Assembly: GCF_964204645.1 (NCBI RefSeq)
Contig: NC_134027.1
Span: forward strand, 18,960,485 to 19,024,484
Direction: 5' to 3'
DNA: 64,000 nt
Origin: Tubulanus polymorphus
Lineage: Eukaryota; Nemertea; Palaeonemertea; Tubulaniformes; Tubulanidae
The notes under the pieces were generated by a model, which was not told the origin of the DNA, searched no databases, and worked only from the letters and a program-made list of their open reading frames with translations. Below, piece after piece: positions 1 to 14,200 of the stretch. A program made the position numbers and the translations under genes. The first letter of the stretch is position 1. Every line of letters begins with the position of its first letter.

Positions 1-84
1 TCAAATATTTGTTTATATTTCTCCTTTCTAACCCCCAAAAACAAAACAAACAAAAAACGAAACGTTGTTATTGATAAATTAAAG

Positions 85-201
85 GAACCGCATTATTATT
101 CGAGTTCGTATGGTACCGGTCCTCAGCCTAATAGCGTTATCGAGGATTTACCTCCTCTCTTTCCTCAACCTCTTCCGTCGTTTATTCCACAATTCTTCAA
201 G
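85..201 (+). CDS. Possible upstream PBRM1 exon (Pro-rich linker)
   Basis: An open 39-codon stretch runs from an AG at 83-84 to a strong donor (AAG/GTAAGA). It is phase 0 at both ends, so it would join the 5079 exon in frame. A branch-point-like TTCTAAC lies near 26-32 and no AG occurs between it and 83-84. The peptide is Pro/Ser/Tyr-rich (for example DLPPLFPQPLPSFIPQFF) and matches no domain I know, as a linker between BD3 and BD4 might. It could also be chance; no conservation can be tested here. Confidence 0.35.
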
Positions 202-389
202 GTAAGAATTCAATGTAATGTTATTTTTCGATGTTGTCTCCTCAGTGACCTTTAATAATACATCGTTTCGTCAATCTAATTGTTGTGTGCAGAGTTAACA
301 AAACGTAGCTGTGGTAAATCTATGTAATCGCAACTTTCAGGGGCAGATCCAGATGGGTACCAACAGAAAAGGGCACTACACCAGCAAGA

Positions 390-538
<149 letters not shown>

Positions 539-1401
539 TCAAAATAAAATCTGGCTTGTAACACAATACGCTTGCGTACAGTGATTTCATCTACAGTCTG
601 TATGTGTGTAAGTTATACGCAGAAAAAATGCTACACTTTTGGGCCAACAAAGTAGAAATAAATAATTTGGACATAAGTCAACTTGAGGTCAAGGTCACAT
701 ACTCCAAGATGGCCGCCATGAAAGAAAATTCACGAAAAAGTTTCAGATAAACTGCTCTGTCTCCCAAGAAAATGCACTGATCTATTCAATTTTAACTGAA
801 ATTGTATGCCATATATCGTTACTTTATGTAGTAAAAATTTCAAAGCAAAAGAATTTTTAAAATTGTAAGCTATGTATTTGACACTGATATATTATGTACC
901 ATGGTGTTGATAACCTTTAGGCTTACAAATAAGACAAATAATTTGGATATATGTGACCTTGAGGATGGGCAGTTTCTGGTTCTTCAATATTGTTATTGGT
1001 GTCCGTTGCCATGACAACCGGATCAACAGGGTCTAAAAAATTGTCACTGATTTCATTTTCATCATCAAAATCATTGCCGGCACTAAACCTATTTTCTGAC
1101 TTAGTCTCGTCATCTGAACTGCACTGTCATATTCGTTGTCACTCTCAATTCGTTCACTACCAAATTCCAAGTCCCCAGCATAATATCTGTCAGCATCATA
1201 TACGAGCTGCTGAACCGTTTCATCCAGCCAAATTGTTTTTTCCTGGCTGCTGCCATCTTGGATTTTATGCAGATGGCAGCACCGACTGATACTGATAGAT
1301 ATGCCCTTCTAGAAGAAGGGTTAAGTGATACCGTATCACATACGGTACGGGTTTGCTAGCTTGCCAATTTGTGCCGTATGCCATACGGTAGTGGTATTGT
1401 A

Positions 1402-2045
1402 AGGGTTAAGCGTGGAAAGTGATTTTGCGTCGAAAACCTGATCTCAATACCGAACTGAGCAGACTGCGTATTTTCTGTAGTGTGAACACAGATTCAGCGC
1501 TTAGCTAGCCGCGTATTTACATCCACGTGATATACTCTCAATACACTCAACACTAAAGCCGCGATCACACAAGCATTTTTGGCGCGGAACAACTGTTCAC
1601 ACGGGCGCCAAATGGGCCTAAACCTGTTTGGCCCGGGCAAAATTTGGCCCGACCAAAAACGTCGGACCAAATTTTAGCACTAGACAAATGATTGCGTTTG
1701 AATTGCAACTGGCACCGGAAATGATCCACTTCGCTTTGTTTGAGCATTGTTTAGTATCGAGTGAATGGTTTGCGTGTGAACGTGCTCTCTAATTAGGCAC
1801 GGGCCAAATTTGGCCCGGCCTGATCCGTGCCAATTTGGCCCGGGCCTAATTGTCTCCGTGTGATTACGGCTAAATACACTCCCCTCATTCGGCACACCGG
1901 GTAACTACTATAGTGACCTTACTAAGCACCCAATTGCCGACTCGTCGTGTGAACATAAATGGCTGTGTAAGCGTCGTATTTTGGTGAATTCGGCACCAAC
2001 CAAGTACAGTACTTCATAAGCACCAAATCTAGTGTGAACGCGGCT
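1402..2045. mobile_element. Repeat family C, copy 1, interrupted by a family B element
   Basis: Similar to 21331-21645 in PBRM1 intron sequence (shared GCGTATTTTGGTGAATTCGG, CTAGTGTGAACGCGGCT). Copy 1 is split by the family B insertion at 1557-1871, while copy 2 is intact, so the order of insertion is clear. Confidence 0.7.
1557..1871 (+). mobile_element. Family B MITE, copy 1 (nested)
   Basis: About 315 bp with inverted ends AGCCGCGATCACAC and GTGTGATTACGGCT. GGCCCGGG-rich internal arms flank a middle with GTTTAGTATCGAGTGAATGG. Non-coding; inserted within family C. Confidence 0.8.
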
Positions 2046-2063
2046 AAGGATACACTAGTCAGT

Positions 2064-2365
2064 AGCCGCAATCACATGAGCATTTTTGGCCCGGAACAAC
2101 TGTTCACACGGGTGCCAAATGGGCCAGAGTCTGTTTGACCCGACCAAAAACGTCGGACCAGGCCCGAGCCAAATTTTAGCACCAGACAAATGATTACGTT
2201 TGAATTGCACTAGAAATGATCCATTTCGCTTTGTTTGACCATTGTTTAGTATCGAGTGAATGGTTTGCATGTCAATGCGCTCTCTAATTAGGCACGGGCC
2301 AAATTTGGTCCGAGCCTGATCCGGGCCAATGGCCCGGGTCAAATCGTCTCTGTGTGATCGCGGCT
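2064..2365 (+). mobile_element. Family B MITE, copy 2
   Basis: About 302 bp, same orientation as copy 1, ends AGCCGCAATCACAT and GTGTGATCGCGGCT, flanked by AGT on both sides. Confidence 0.8.
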
Positions 2366-3315
2366 AGTGTGTCTGTATGTAGACTATTCATAGCAATTAC
2401 ATAAGCATACATTGAGAACAAGCACACACTTCGCTAATAAACAGGTGTCTAAAGATAATACAACACTGGCCAAATAAGGAACACAATGGAATGTTGATAA
2501 GATGAATAGCTGACACCATTCTAAGCTGCTAATTACCTACTTTTGACTGTTTTCTTGCCTCTTGGAATACTATTCAAGTATAAATTGTTGATAAAAAATT
2601 GGCTAAGGAGGCGGGAGGGTGGACTGACCAAGTGTCAAGGGCACAAGGACAGGATTAGGGTACATCTGAAGGGCATGAGAGCGGCTATTTTCGGTGGCTG
2701 GGCCACCCACCCCTCTTTTTTGGCTAGATGAAGCACTACATGTGTTAAATGTGACCATGGCTATTAGGGTAATCTATTCTAATGAATGGCACAAAGCAGA
2801 TAGAATAATGGTCATTTGCCGGATGTAAACCGAATAGTGATCTCTGTATGGCTGAATTTTCCATAAACCAATCATGTATAGTTGGCCCAAGTCAGATATA
2901 TGTCGTAAGAAATTTGTCCATCGCTTGATTAATAGCCTTGTAACAATTTTTCTTATGCAATATAAAACTCCAATTATTCCATCTTCCAATATGTGGGGAT
3001 GTGTAATGTATTTCATGAAACAAAATGGTCATAACTTCTGCTTTTTCTAACCTACGAAAGAAAATACTGGTACATGCTGTCATCTATAATTAAAACTAGA
3101 CCGTCACGATTGATAAGGCACTGCCGTATATCTGTGTTGTGATTATAGTATAAAGAGGATCCCACAATAATTATTTTTATTTGTAACTAAATGAGCTGGT
3201 AGACAAGACTAATCAACTTTGTAAGCATGCATTATGCACTTTTTCAACATATCTGACATGGGTTGAATCATAGAATTCTTGCCGTATTGATGATCATTTG
3301 TGGTAAATGGTATAC

Positions 3316-3731
3316 GGTAAAAATGTCCCAGGAAAAAATGTCCCCAGAAAAAATGTCCCTGTCTATCATTACTAACTTGGTAATGTAGTTAATTTCACTT
3401 CATAATAACACTAGAGAACAAACTTGGTAATACATTTTAATAACAATTTTAACATTATTACAAAATGGCTCTACTTTGATGTGATGATTTGTATTATAAA
3501 TATAACATCTTCTTAAATTTGAAAGATCATGTAATGAGTTCACATGTTCTCAATAGGCAAAATAATTCTCATGGTCACTCAATGAATTCTTTTTTATGGT
3601 TAGTGTGCAATTTACACAACAGGTTTGTTCATTGGTGTTATTTTTATGTGAAATTTACTAAATTAGTAATGATAGACTGGGACGTTTTTTTTTCTCCCTT
3701 ATGGGGCATTTTTTCCCGGGACATTTTTACC
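3316..3731. mobile_element. 416-bp inverted-repeat element with TAC flanks
   Basis: Left end GGTAAAAATGTCCCAGGAAA and right end (reverse complement) GGTAAAAATGTCCCGGGAAA are near-identical over about 29 bp. TAC flanks both sides (3313-3315, 3732-3734), consistent with a 3-bp (or TA) target duplication. No transposase; non-autonomous DNA transposon. Confidence 0.75.
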
Positions 3732-5078
3732 TACATTCGTGGTGTATATATCCTATAAAGGGTAATTATCTGAAACTAATAACTATACACGGATGAATGC
3801 GCCAGTGTAACAGGATTACGTACAATCAGTATTATTAAGTAGCCTTGAGGACATGGTCAGTGTTCCTGACCAAAGTCACAGATGATTGGGCGCTGGAGAG
3901 TTTATATGAATGAGTTGGACATCCACAAAACCTGTCATTTGGATAAGTCAAGGATGATTTGCTGGATTATGATATTTGCCTGAAAGATATCTTCTTTTCT
4001 TTGTAAACTGGCGTATTACATAGGTTTACCAGACCATATAATTTGTGTGTAGATTAGTAACCTCAAGTGCCAGAAGTCTCTACTACTTGGATGAGCCTCT
4101 GGCATGTACGTTAATATGTACGCATGAGTAACAAACTGTCGAAGTCATTCATTTTCTAGTGTAACATTTATTTACAGTAATCATAATCTGTAGTGTATCT
4201 CTCGATAAACTGCTTATTTTATCCTGCACACATGTTTTTATAAATAATATCTTAATCTCTTTATTTCTGCGGATTTTCTTTTATGAATGAATTCTGCTTG
4301 CGATATTTTGTCATGCTCCTTCACTGGAAGATATTTTTCCATTCTTTTTTCCTTGTATGAGATCTGACTTTTTTGCAAAGCAGGCCCCATTTTCACTTTG
4401 CTGTCTGAAACTACCGGTTAATGAATAGAGATCCAAACTCTTTCTCCAGCCAATCATAGACATTGTATCAAAACTTGACAGTAATAATTAGTTTTAGGGT
4501 AAGCTGAAACTAGCTCTTACCTTGCCTAGTCAGTCTTTATGGGCAATACAAACTGCAGTCTGTAATCCGATACTTAAATCTAACACTTTGATGTAGTACA
4601 ACGATATGACATTATGTTTATACATCTATGGAATGTCATGTGTTCCCCTTTTAAGAATTTATTTGAAATCTCAGTCATTTCTCTCAAGTACCCGTCTATT
4701 TTGATTTATTTCATTGCATCAAATTTAATTATCATGTCAGATTCCATCTTAGAAGAGACTAATCTGCTTTTGAAAAAAAATGTGTTATTATATACAGTCA
4801 TCAAATTTAATAAGTCATCTTTATTGAGTCCTAACTTTAATGGTAGAACACGCTTGATCCGGATCTTTTGGACGAATGTTATTCAGTATATATCAGTGGA
4901 CAACGTACCTCATTAGATCAAAATCTTGATTAACTGATCTAGATTATCGCAAGCAGGTTTGACTGAATTGCTTATCCAATTTCATTGATGAGATTACAAC
5001 AACTTGAAGGCCAGCTTTACTGTATCACTTTGTTGTTGTAATTGAGGTTTTAAGACGTTAGAAACTGTTGTATTGCAG

Positions 5079-5273
5079 AATGAAATGGATGAAGAAGATA
5101 CAAGTGCGACTCAGCCAGGATTATCGGCAATGATGACACCACGGTTACCGAAAACGAAAGGTCGATCGCGTGGCGATGGATCGGCAAAGAAAGTCAGTCG
5201 TAAACCGGGTCAGGAATTAGAAACATTGAGAAAACGATTGTGGCTACTTTACAAAACTGTTCATGATTATGAG
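5079..5273 (+). CDS. PBRM1: PBRM1 exon: acidic/basic linker and start of bromodomain 4
   Basis: Follows TATTGCAG and ends at GAG/GTAGGC; 65 codons, phase 0 to 0. It holds an acidic start (MDEEDTS), a Lys/Arg-rich patch (KTKGRSRGDGSAKK) and the first helix of bromodomain 4 (LRKRLWLLYKTVHDYE). An in-frame ATG at 5085 exists, but nothing shows it is a start; the exon is probably internal. Confidence 0.85.
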
Positions 5274-8200
5274 GTAGGCAGGTTTTTCTGTACAGACTTT
5301 CCTTAAGTGTAAATCAAACTTGAAATTACATATCAATTATGAATGGTGAGTTATCTATATCAGCTATCTATAGAAGCAACTAGACATAGATTCTCATCGG
5401 CATTAATTCTTTACTGATTCATATTAATTCGTGTGTTCATAGGAGAATAATAGAGCTCTGATAGGTATATTTATGGAGTTACCATCTAAAAAAGATTATC
5501 CGGATTATTATCAAGTTATTTCGGAGCCGATGGACATGAGCATGATTGAGCGGAAAATAGTTGAAGACAAGGTCAGTAAAATGTTGCAAGGGCTGAGAGA
5601 GATTTTAACAGCTTTGGTCTAAACATGGAGCTTGCACCTGCTAGGTTTAACAGTCCACCCAGGATATCTTTGACTATCCGGCCATTAAAGAATACCTTTC
5701 TGACTTGAATTAATTCAAATAAAACAGTTCATATTAGGTACAGGGGTCAGATGAAAAAAATTGTGGAAACAGATTTCTGTTCAAAATTGTTAAAACATGT
5801 GGACAATTTAAAAAATCTTTGAAATCACAAAAAATGTGTGAAAAATCAAGAAAAGTGTCTGTTTTTAAATATCCTGATCAGTAACCGTTATGCCATTGTA
5901 CCTTGAGATGAAAGAATATGAAAATCAGGAAAAAGTATTCATATTTCAGTATCACAGTGAGCAGGAATTAATCTCTGATTTCGAAGTGATGTTCAACAAT
6001 GCACGGCATTATAATGAGGAAGATTCTCAAGTTTATAGAGATGCCGAAACTTTGGAGAAGGTCTTGAAGAAGAAGGTGCGATCTTTGAGTCCGTTGCATG
6101 CTGACATTGTTAGGGGAATGGCTCGTACTATGGGTCGTAAAATGGATGGGTATGTATTTGCAACAGAAATTATTAAAGCAGTTGCGGAAGCAAACTGTCC
6201 CTTGACAGATTTCGGCCTATGGAAATTTAATACACTTCGATCAATTTTCTTGGTGTTTCTTATCACTATATGTCCCCCTAGTGCCCATCATCACAAGAAA
6301 AATTGAGTCGCTCGGCACAAGATAGCCGTTCTTTGACCTTTCTTGTGCCCATTGACGTTTATGTGCCCTGAGACATTAATGCGCCCAATGAGTGCGTTTT
6401 CAGCCTGCTTTAGAGACCATTAACTTCCTAAAAAAAGAGGAAATCTTCAACTGAATGTACTGAAAGTGGTTATCAAATGTTGGCGTGTAAGTTGCTGTAT
6501 GTTCAGCCATATATTGGACAATTGGACATTCCGCTATAACATTACACATTGAGTATAAACCCAGCACTTTTCTGTTCGGGTTCAGTGTTCCCATGTCACA
6601 TGATGTGGTGAAATAGTTTATAATTCAAACTCTGAAAATGTTTTATCTGGTAAAATGTAATTTATTCTCGTCAAACTTTTATTAGACCGAAGTTGAAATC
6701 TCTGAGTAATTCAACAGTCGAAACAAAACTGCATCATTTATACAACTCAGTGAAAGATTACACAGATTCTCGAGGTCGAATTCTATCCTCGCCTTTCATG
6801 AGATTACCTACGAAAAATGTAAGTTGAAACCTTGTTTGTCTTTATATGTGTCTGATGTGAATATTAACCGCTAAACTGCTTGATTTTAATCTCTTATTTT
6901 CATTTGCTCGGTGTCACTTATTTGATGTCACATTTTTCGTTCAATTTTGTAAAGAATTTTTTACTGTCTGTAATAGATTTAATGAATGGTTCTGAAATAT
7001 TGGTATATAAGCATGCTACATAAGATATTTCTAGGAGAAAGTTTTTTTTATGATCTCACTTTACTTTTATATCTTTATTTGTTATTTTCAACAAGGAACA
7101 TAAATTCCCAAGTAATTGGAATAGTCAACATGTTGATGTTTTTAAGTTTAACTAGAGAGATCACTGGTACTTGTATTTTCCATGCTTGTTGTGTCATTAT
7201 TATTTGCATGTGTTTAGTTAAATGTACATAGATGACCAGAATGACCAGTCACAGAATTTTTCATTTTGAGATATCTTTCTTTAGCTGTTAATGTTTAATG
7301 AATGTTTCATCAATAAGTCGGCAGTAAAAGCTTATGTAATCCATGCATACTTCTGGGATGTAATGTTATTCAGAATTATAAAAGTATCTGCCATACATCC
7401 TTTTTCAATGGGGTACCGATTTAAATCAGTTATACAACCATTACTTAAAGTCGTATTTAAACATTGGCAGCTAAAAGAAATTAAATCCTAAATTTGAGGA
7501 TTATTCTCATTCAATGCATTGAAGTAGATTAAAATCATAAAAGATTAAAAATAAAACTTGGCATGAATTGATAGGCATTGCTTCTCGTTAACCAATGACA
7601 GTGTTTTTTTGCTAGTTTCTGGGTAAAAAGCCGCAATATCTATACAACAATGTGGTGAAATGTTGAAAATATATCTTACTACTTCGACTCATATCTAATA
7701 TGATAAGGCATAATTTCTAAAATGGCATAATTGGGTATAGATATAGACCAGCAAGATCTGTGAATATTGAGGATTGTTATGTAGCCCATTAGAACACCAG
7801 CAGCAGAACGAATTATAGAATGTGTATCAACGTTTGTGTACTGATAATCTCTGTAGCAGACACCTTAAGGCTAGCCTATGTCTGGCTGCATCATGATATG
7901 TGATCTTAGCCCACCTTGTTTCGGCTGTGCTTGATTTCAATCAATAAGCGCTATATGAGATACCCCCACTTGTTTCCCAGCTTATGTCACCTATGATCAC
8001 CGGCAACTGAACTGACTAGATAGTCATGTGACCAGTTAAATTGATATTGAAGGAAGGAAACTGTGCTCGCCTCGTCTCATAAGCAATTTCAATTAGCGTT
8101 TAGTTAGTATATGAAAATAAAGTATTGATTAGAATATAAGACGAACAAATTAGATTAAAACATTTAGCAGTTGATAGATGCAATTCATTAATCTCACATA

Positions 8201-11200
8201 TGTAGAATATTTAGCCGCGATCACACGAGCGTTTTTAGTGCCAAATGGGCCCGACCTAAAATGTCGGACCAGGCCCAAGCCAAATTTTAGCGCGAGACAA
8301 ATGATTTGAATTGCAACTGGTACCAGAAATGACCCACTTCACTTACTCGATGCTAAACAACGCTTAAACAAAGTGACCACTTCACTTTGTTTAAGCGATG
8401 TTTAGTATCGAGTTAGTGGTTTGCGTGTGAATGGGCTCTCTAATCAAGCACAGGCCAAGCTTGGCTCGTGTCTGATCCGTGCCAATTTGGCTGGGCCAAA
8501 TCGTCTTGTGTGATCAGGGCTTTTGTTTCTCAGGCTAAGTTCTCATTTCTTATTCTAATAAAAAAGCTCATTGATATTTGATTACATTTGCACGAAGTAT
8601 ACTGTCTAATTTGTAACACCACTAGTAGGCATTGTCCTGTGTATATGCACATCTCAGATTGGCTAGAATCTTGCTGCCAGTTTCTAGAGTAGGACGGAGG
8701 TTGGTTGGGCTCATATGCAACTGGGAGGATACGGTAAGTAGAACATGGGAATTAGCGGCATACAGCTTGGGACGAATCGGTAGGCATCAGGTTGCATTGT
8801 AAGGTGGCTTAGGTTGAGTGGCTAATACAGCAACTGGCAGCATACCATATTCTACTTGTTCTTGCTAGTTGTCAATAAACCCATTGGTATCTGTCACAGC
8901 CCAACATAAAGCTAGCCTTAATGGGTAGAACCATCGACTTCATTGTGAACCCTTCAACTGAACCACACTGAAATACAGTGAAACCTCTGTAGTGAATGCC
9001 AGTGGGACAAACCACTAAGTGTCTACTATTGGAGGGTCAGGTTATGATGCGACACCTAGTATCCTGAATCCTGAGTCTACAAATAAGCCCTAATGCTGAA
9101 CTGATTCTAGTTATGATTGCAATAAGTTTTCTGTGTAGTACATTAGCCGCAATCACACAGAGACGATTTGGCCTGGGCAAAATTGGCTCCGATCAGGCTC
9201 GGGCCAATTGGCCCGTGCCTAATTAGAGAATGCGTTCACACGCAAACCATTCACTCGATACTCAACAATGCTCAAACAAAGTGAAGTGGATCATTTCCGG
9301 TGCTAGTTGCAATTCAAACGCAATCATTTGTCTGGTGCTAAAATTAGGCTCGGGCCTGGTCCGAAGTTTTTGCTCGGGCGAAATTGGGCCCGGGCCAAAC
9401 AGGCTCTGGCTCATTTGGCAATCATTTGTCTAGTGCTAAAATTAGCCTCGAGCCTGGTCCGACGTTTGGCCCGGGCCAAAAATACACGTGTGATCGTGGC
9501 TAATGACTAATCCAGGGAGAAAAACGCTAGATAATTGAAAGGTTGTAACAAAGCAGTTGGTAGCTAGGGGTCAGATCAGAAGTAGTGTGATCTGTGTGCT
9601 TTTTTGGCCAGCACACAGATCACAACGATCATTGTCAAGTCAAGTTATATTGAGGGAGATGTAACATGAGAAATTAGGGAATGGAATAATGAACAAATCA
9701 AGGCAATAGCAACTTATGTACAGTCAGGCGCTGATACAGGATTTTTCCCAGGAGGGGGTTCATAAAAATGTTATTGTTAAACTGCCACCTAAAATCTCTG
9801 ATGATAGGGGGCCTATACGGCATGTTGTTTGGCCAAAGATAAGATGATATGGTATTGATTATGTGGTTCTGTCTGCCCGCTTGTCTTGAGTGCACTTCTT
9901 CAAGAAAACAATTAAAGAAAATTTTGGAAGCTTGATTTGGTATTCGGTTAACTCGGTAGAAACGATAGATTACAGTCCAAATAAAACCAAGTTTTTTTTG
10001 TCTGCAATTCACTGCAAATAGTTACGTAACTATGCAAATTTATATGTTATTTGCACACTCAACCAGGACAGTTCCTCACTAGCTTCATTCATATCATTTC
10101 TTAACTTTGCCATATCCCATCAAACAGTTATATTGTACCTTAAAACCCTAGCAGCTAAAATAATTGAAATTCATACCATATTCTTTACATTGTGAATATA
10201 CGAAATTTGGCCATGTTTTTTCTCTGCTGCTTCACGCAAGTCCCCCGCGGGATATGGCCGATACGTCTTGCTAGTTGTACAAGAAACAAGTGGTGACATT
10301 TACACACAAGCTGCGATCACATGGAGACAATTTGCACAGGCACGGAACAAAAACACTCGTGTGTGATCGTGGCTACAGTAAGTTTTGAGCAGTACCTGAC
10401 TAGAATGAGTGATTTGAAAAGGCCAATTTTTGACGAAGGAGCCATGTGGGCACTATGTAACCATTGTTATCTGTTTTGAGTTCGATTGAACCTTTTATCC
10501 CAAAAAACTAGAAATATTTTTCACTGTTCACTGTACATTAGTTGGTCACTGTAGTTGTTACTGAAGTGCATAATTTAGAGAAGAAAAGTTTGGGACTGCA
10601 CAAATCATAGCGTTTCTTTACTTTAATGGAGGTTTTCACTATCGACAGGTGTTCGCTTTGGTTTACTATGCAGGGAGCTCTTTTTCATAACATTCAATTT
10701 TTATAATGAGTATTTCCAAAATTTGGTTAAATAATGATCAGTGCTTAATTAGGTTGACGATAACGTACTTAACTGTGACAGGAATTTCAAACATTAAGCT
10801 GCCCAATGACCTTTTAATTTGACCTTAGTCATTACTGGTTCCAAAATGCATCATAAAGTACACAATATTCTTTGTTTTTTTGTCTTTTTTTTTTCATTCA
10901 AGGTATCCATTCCATTTTTATTAGAAATTTATAAGTAAAAGTGAAATAAAAGTATTAGAAAGTTTCGTGAAGTTAATTAATTATATATCAACTGAGCTGA
11001 TGATTTTGCTAGATAGGCAGCAGAGCGATTGTTTTCGATTTGGTTAAAGGTTGGGAAGTAGGATGTGAAGGTTTTTGGCATGTATTGGAACTCTGGCTAA
11101 TACATGGCTATAAACTTTACTATATAGGAATATCCATCGTACTATGAGATAATAAAGAAACCAATCGACATGCAGCGTATATCTCAACGTGTCTCGTCTC

Positions 11201-14200
11201 GACAATACGATAACCTCGATGATATTGTGGCAGATTTTGTACTCATGTTCGACAATGCCTGCAAATTTAATGAACCAGATTCACAAATTTACAAGGTAAG
11301 ACTGATCGATATGTTTACTGCCATTATTGCGTACGTGTTCTGTTTTGTTTTGATGGTTTTTACAACAAAAGCTCATGGCAAATATTTGGTCGACAGAGAC
11401 ACAGAACTCGGGAGGTTACAAAAGTGGCACAACAAATAATGTTCATTGGTTGGAGGGGGACACTGCCACCTTAGAATAAAGAGTTGAAATTGAAGCTGGT
11501 AATGGGACCAGGGAGTACATTGATGTTAGAATTACTTTGCAGGAAGATATGCTTTAATTTGATTCCATTTATGTTTGAATGTTGAAGCTGGCCGTGGATC
11601 ATGAAAAATATTTTGTCTTCTGTAATGACAGATTTTTGACTGGTTATAATTTCTAGTGCCGGTATGTGATAAAGCCATGTACAAAAACAGTTTGAATTTA
11701 TTATTACCACTTTTATTCTTTAGTCGCATGGGTTTTTGTTTTGTTTTGTTATTAACAATTCTGCTTGAATAATAATTCCTTTAACAAAATAATTTCTATG
11801 AAACAATTTAACTGTCTTGAAATGAAGATACATATTGAATTAACTTAAATAGTTTTTGGTTTACCTTTGTCAGCAGTATGAGGTTGGCAATGAGCCAATT
11901 CATGTAAAATCGCAGTAGGTTTTTTATATGAGTATTTTTTTCATTGGTTCTTGGGTTGAACGATGTATAATCGATGCGATTGAAGACATGACGAACCTCC
12001 ATCAATGACATAGTCAACTTTTTTTAAATTCAACGAAAAACTGTTTTTGGCAGGAAAATTCTTAGCTCTTGGGTATAAAATTGCAATGGCCTCGATCGGG
12101 GGCGTTGTCTCTACGAGCGAATGTGATTGGCTGTTTTTGGGATATACGGGGAATTCCGGCGCTACTAAAATATTTATGGCGAACATTTCGTTGGACTAGT
12201 GTGTGCAAATTTTAAATGCTCATTGCTGGTGAGAATATAATTATTTCACATATCGCCATAGGTATTGTTTCATTTTAATACCCGGTGATTGTTTTGATTG
12301 AGATTGAAGTGAAGCGAACGTTCACCAGAGATGAGAATTCCCCGCGGATCCGCGGTTTCCCGCGGATTTCAGGATTGAAAAATATCAATTTTCCAAATAG
12401 TCCAAAAATGATGTAAAAGTATGGGGGGGGGGTGATGATCTCACTCAATTGGTCCGGCGCGATCGGTAATCAGGTGAACCGTAAAAGCGTTCAGTGCCTG
12501 TTTTACTTATCGTCACGTAAAAGTATCGCATTTCAATGCATATTCATTGCAACACAGTGATTTTGTATGTACATTTGTACTACGATGAGTGTGTATGTAT
12601 TTTATCGATCGGTTGCAGACACGCACGCACAGCAACAGTAGTAACGTATATAGGTCTACTTACTGTTGCTGCATGTGTGTGGCGAACGCCTTCGGATATT
12701 ATACACTACTTGGTGATGATTTTTAGTGAGCATTCATCGGCGCATTTTTACTGCAATAATTCAGGGCTCGACCCGTAATGCATGAGATGCTGAATGTCAT
12801 CAAATGAGGATGTACCACATTGGAACTAGCCATTACCTTCCAAAATATAATAGTCGTTCATGGGTTCAAGCTCGCTCTAAGTGCTCGGAAAACGTATTTA
12901 ATTTCTAAAATTTTCTTGGGGGAGGGCCCCCAAACCCCCGAAATAGCTTCGCGCCTTCGGCGCTCGCTAGTGCTGACGGCTACGCTGTCAGCTGGTTCGC
13001 GTATGTCACTCAAGTAAAATAACCCGCGGGTTTTACAGGTCGGCGTTCTCATCCCTGGTTCACTACACAAGGCCTCCACGTGTGCGGAACGGGAGTGCTA
13101 AACATTAGACTGTTGCACACACAAATACACGGTCATACTAGACTACTATATGGTGATGCTGTAACGCTGATTGGCGCCTGCACGTTTGGTATGATAACAG
13201 GCTGAATAATCGTCGTAGCAGAGGATGAGCGCTATGTTTTCTGTTTGATAGAATTTGTAATAAATTGTAATTTCTTGTGACCTGAAAATACTAAGCAGCA
13301 GACTATAGGTATAGGTCGAAGTCTGAATATTGTTGTGGTAAATTCCAGGATTTAAAACGATCTAATAGTAATACTACACCCGGTGTTTTAGCCATACATT
13401 GGAAGAGGTTTCGTTCCCAAGACTCAATATTCAGCCACCCTCTGACATGTGACATCATATGAATTTTATTTGAATATTTTTTCATATTGTGATTTATATT
13501 TTTTTGAAAATATAAAATAGTTTCCCTGCCGCGCCTACCTGTACCCTACGAATTTTTGGACCATAAACAAATGTTTATCTCTGGTCTTATTTGACTACAA
13601 AGTAATTCTTTAAGAAAGATAAAATACAATATAAACTTCTAGAACTATGAAGTCACGAATTAAAAAGATTTTTCAAGCAATGCCCTTACTCCAAACATCC
13701 TCTAGCTTTCAAGGTAAACCACACTTTGCCCATGGGCAATTTATTTCGATTTCTATCTATTACAATTGAATCATTTTTTGTTTCAATCTTTGTTGTTAAT
13801 GACAGTAAATATTGGATTTTAGGAGGTATGTATCTTCGTGATTTTTTGCACACTGATAGGCACAGCTATTCTCTTAGTTGAAATCAATTATGTGGCCCCC
13901 AATGAACCCTGCAGATGTATTTCAGGCATCTGCTGGAACATTGTTATGAAATAAAAGCAACTACCTGTGTCGCAGCGGCTAAGTTGGTACAGCACTAGGC
14001 TGCCAGACTATAGATCAATAGTTCGCCTCCAGCATAAGAAATAGATTTATTTCTAAAAAAAGAATGATTATTAATCACTAATATTTGTTTGCAACATATA
14101 GTTCTGTTCCCAGTGGCTCCCATGGGCACATATCTTCAGTAGGCGTAGGACCTTATCTCTGGCGGCAAGGGAGTAACAGAACTATAAGTAGCAAACAAAT

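Larger units (their letters stand above)
6819..11127 (+). other. PBRM1 4.3-kb intron within bromodomain 5
   Basis: Contains family B copies at 8213, 9145 (inverted) and 10309 (internally deleted) and family D at about 9586-10270. The remainder shows no gene or RNA I can recognise. Confidence 0.75.

Noticed and set aside
1565-2342. Small minus-strand ORFs
   Set aside because: They lie inside family B MITE copies, which are non-coding.
11170-11439. An 89-aa ORF as a separate gene
   Set aside because: Its first part is the PBRM1 BD5 exon (11128-11295); the rest is intron.
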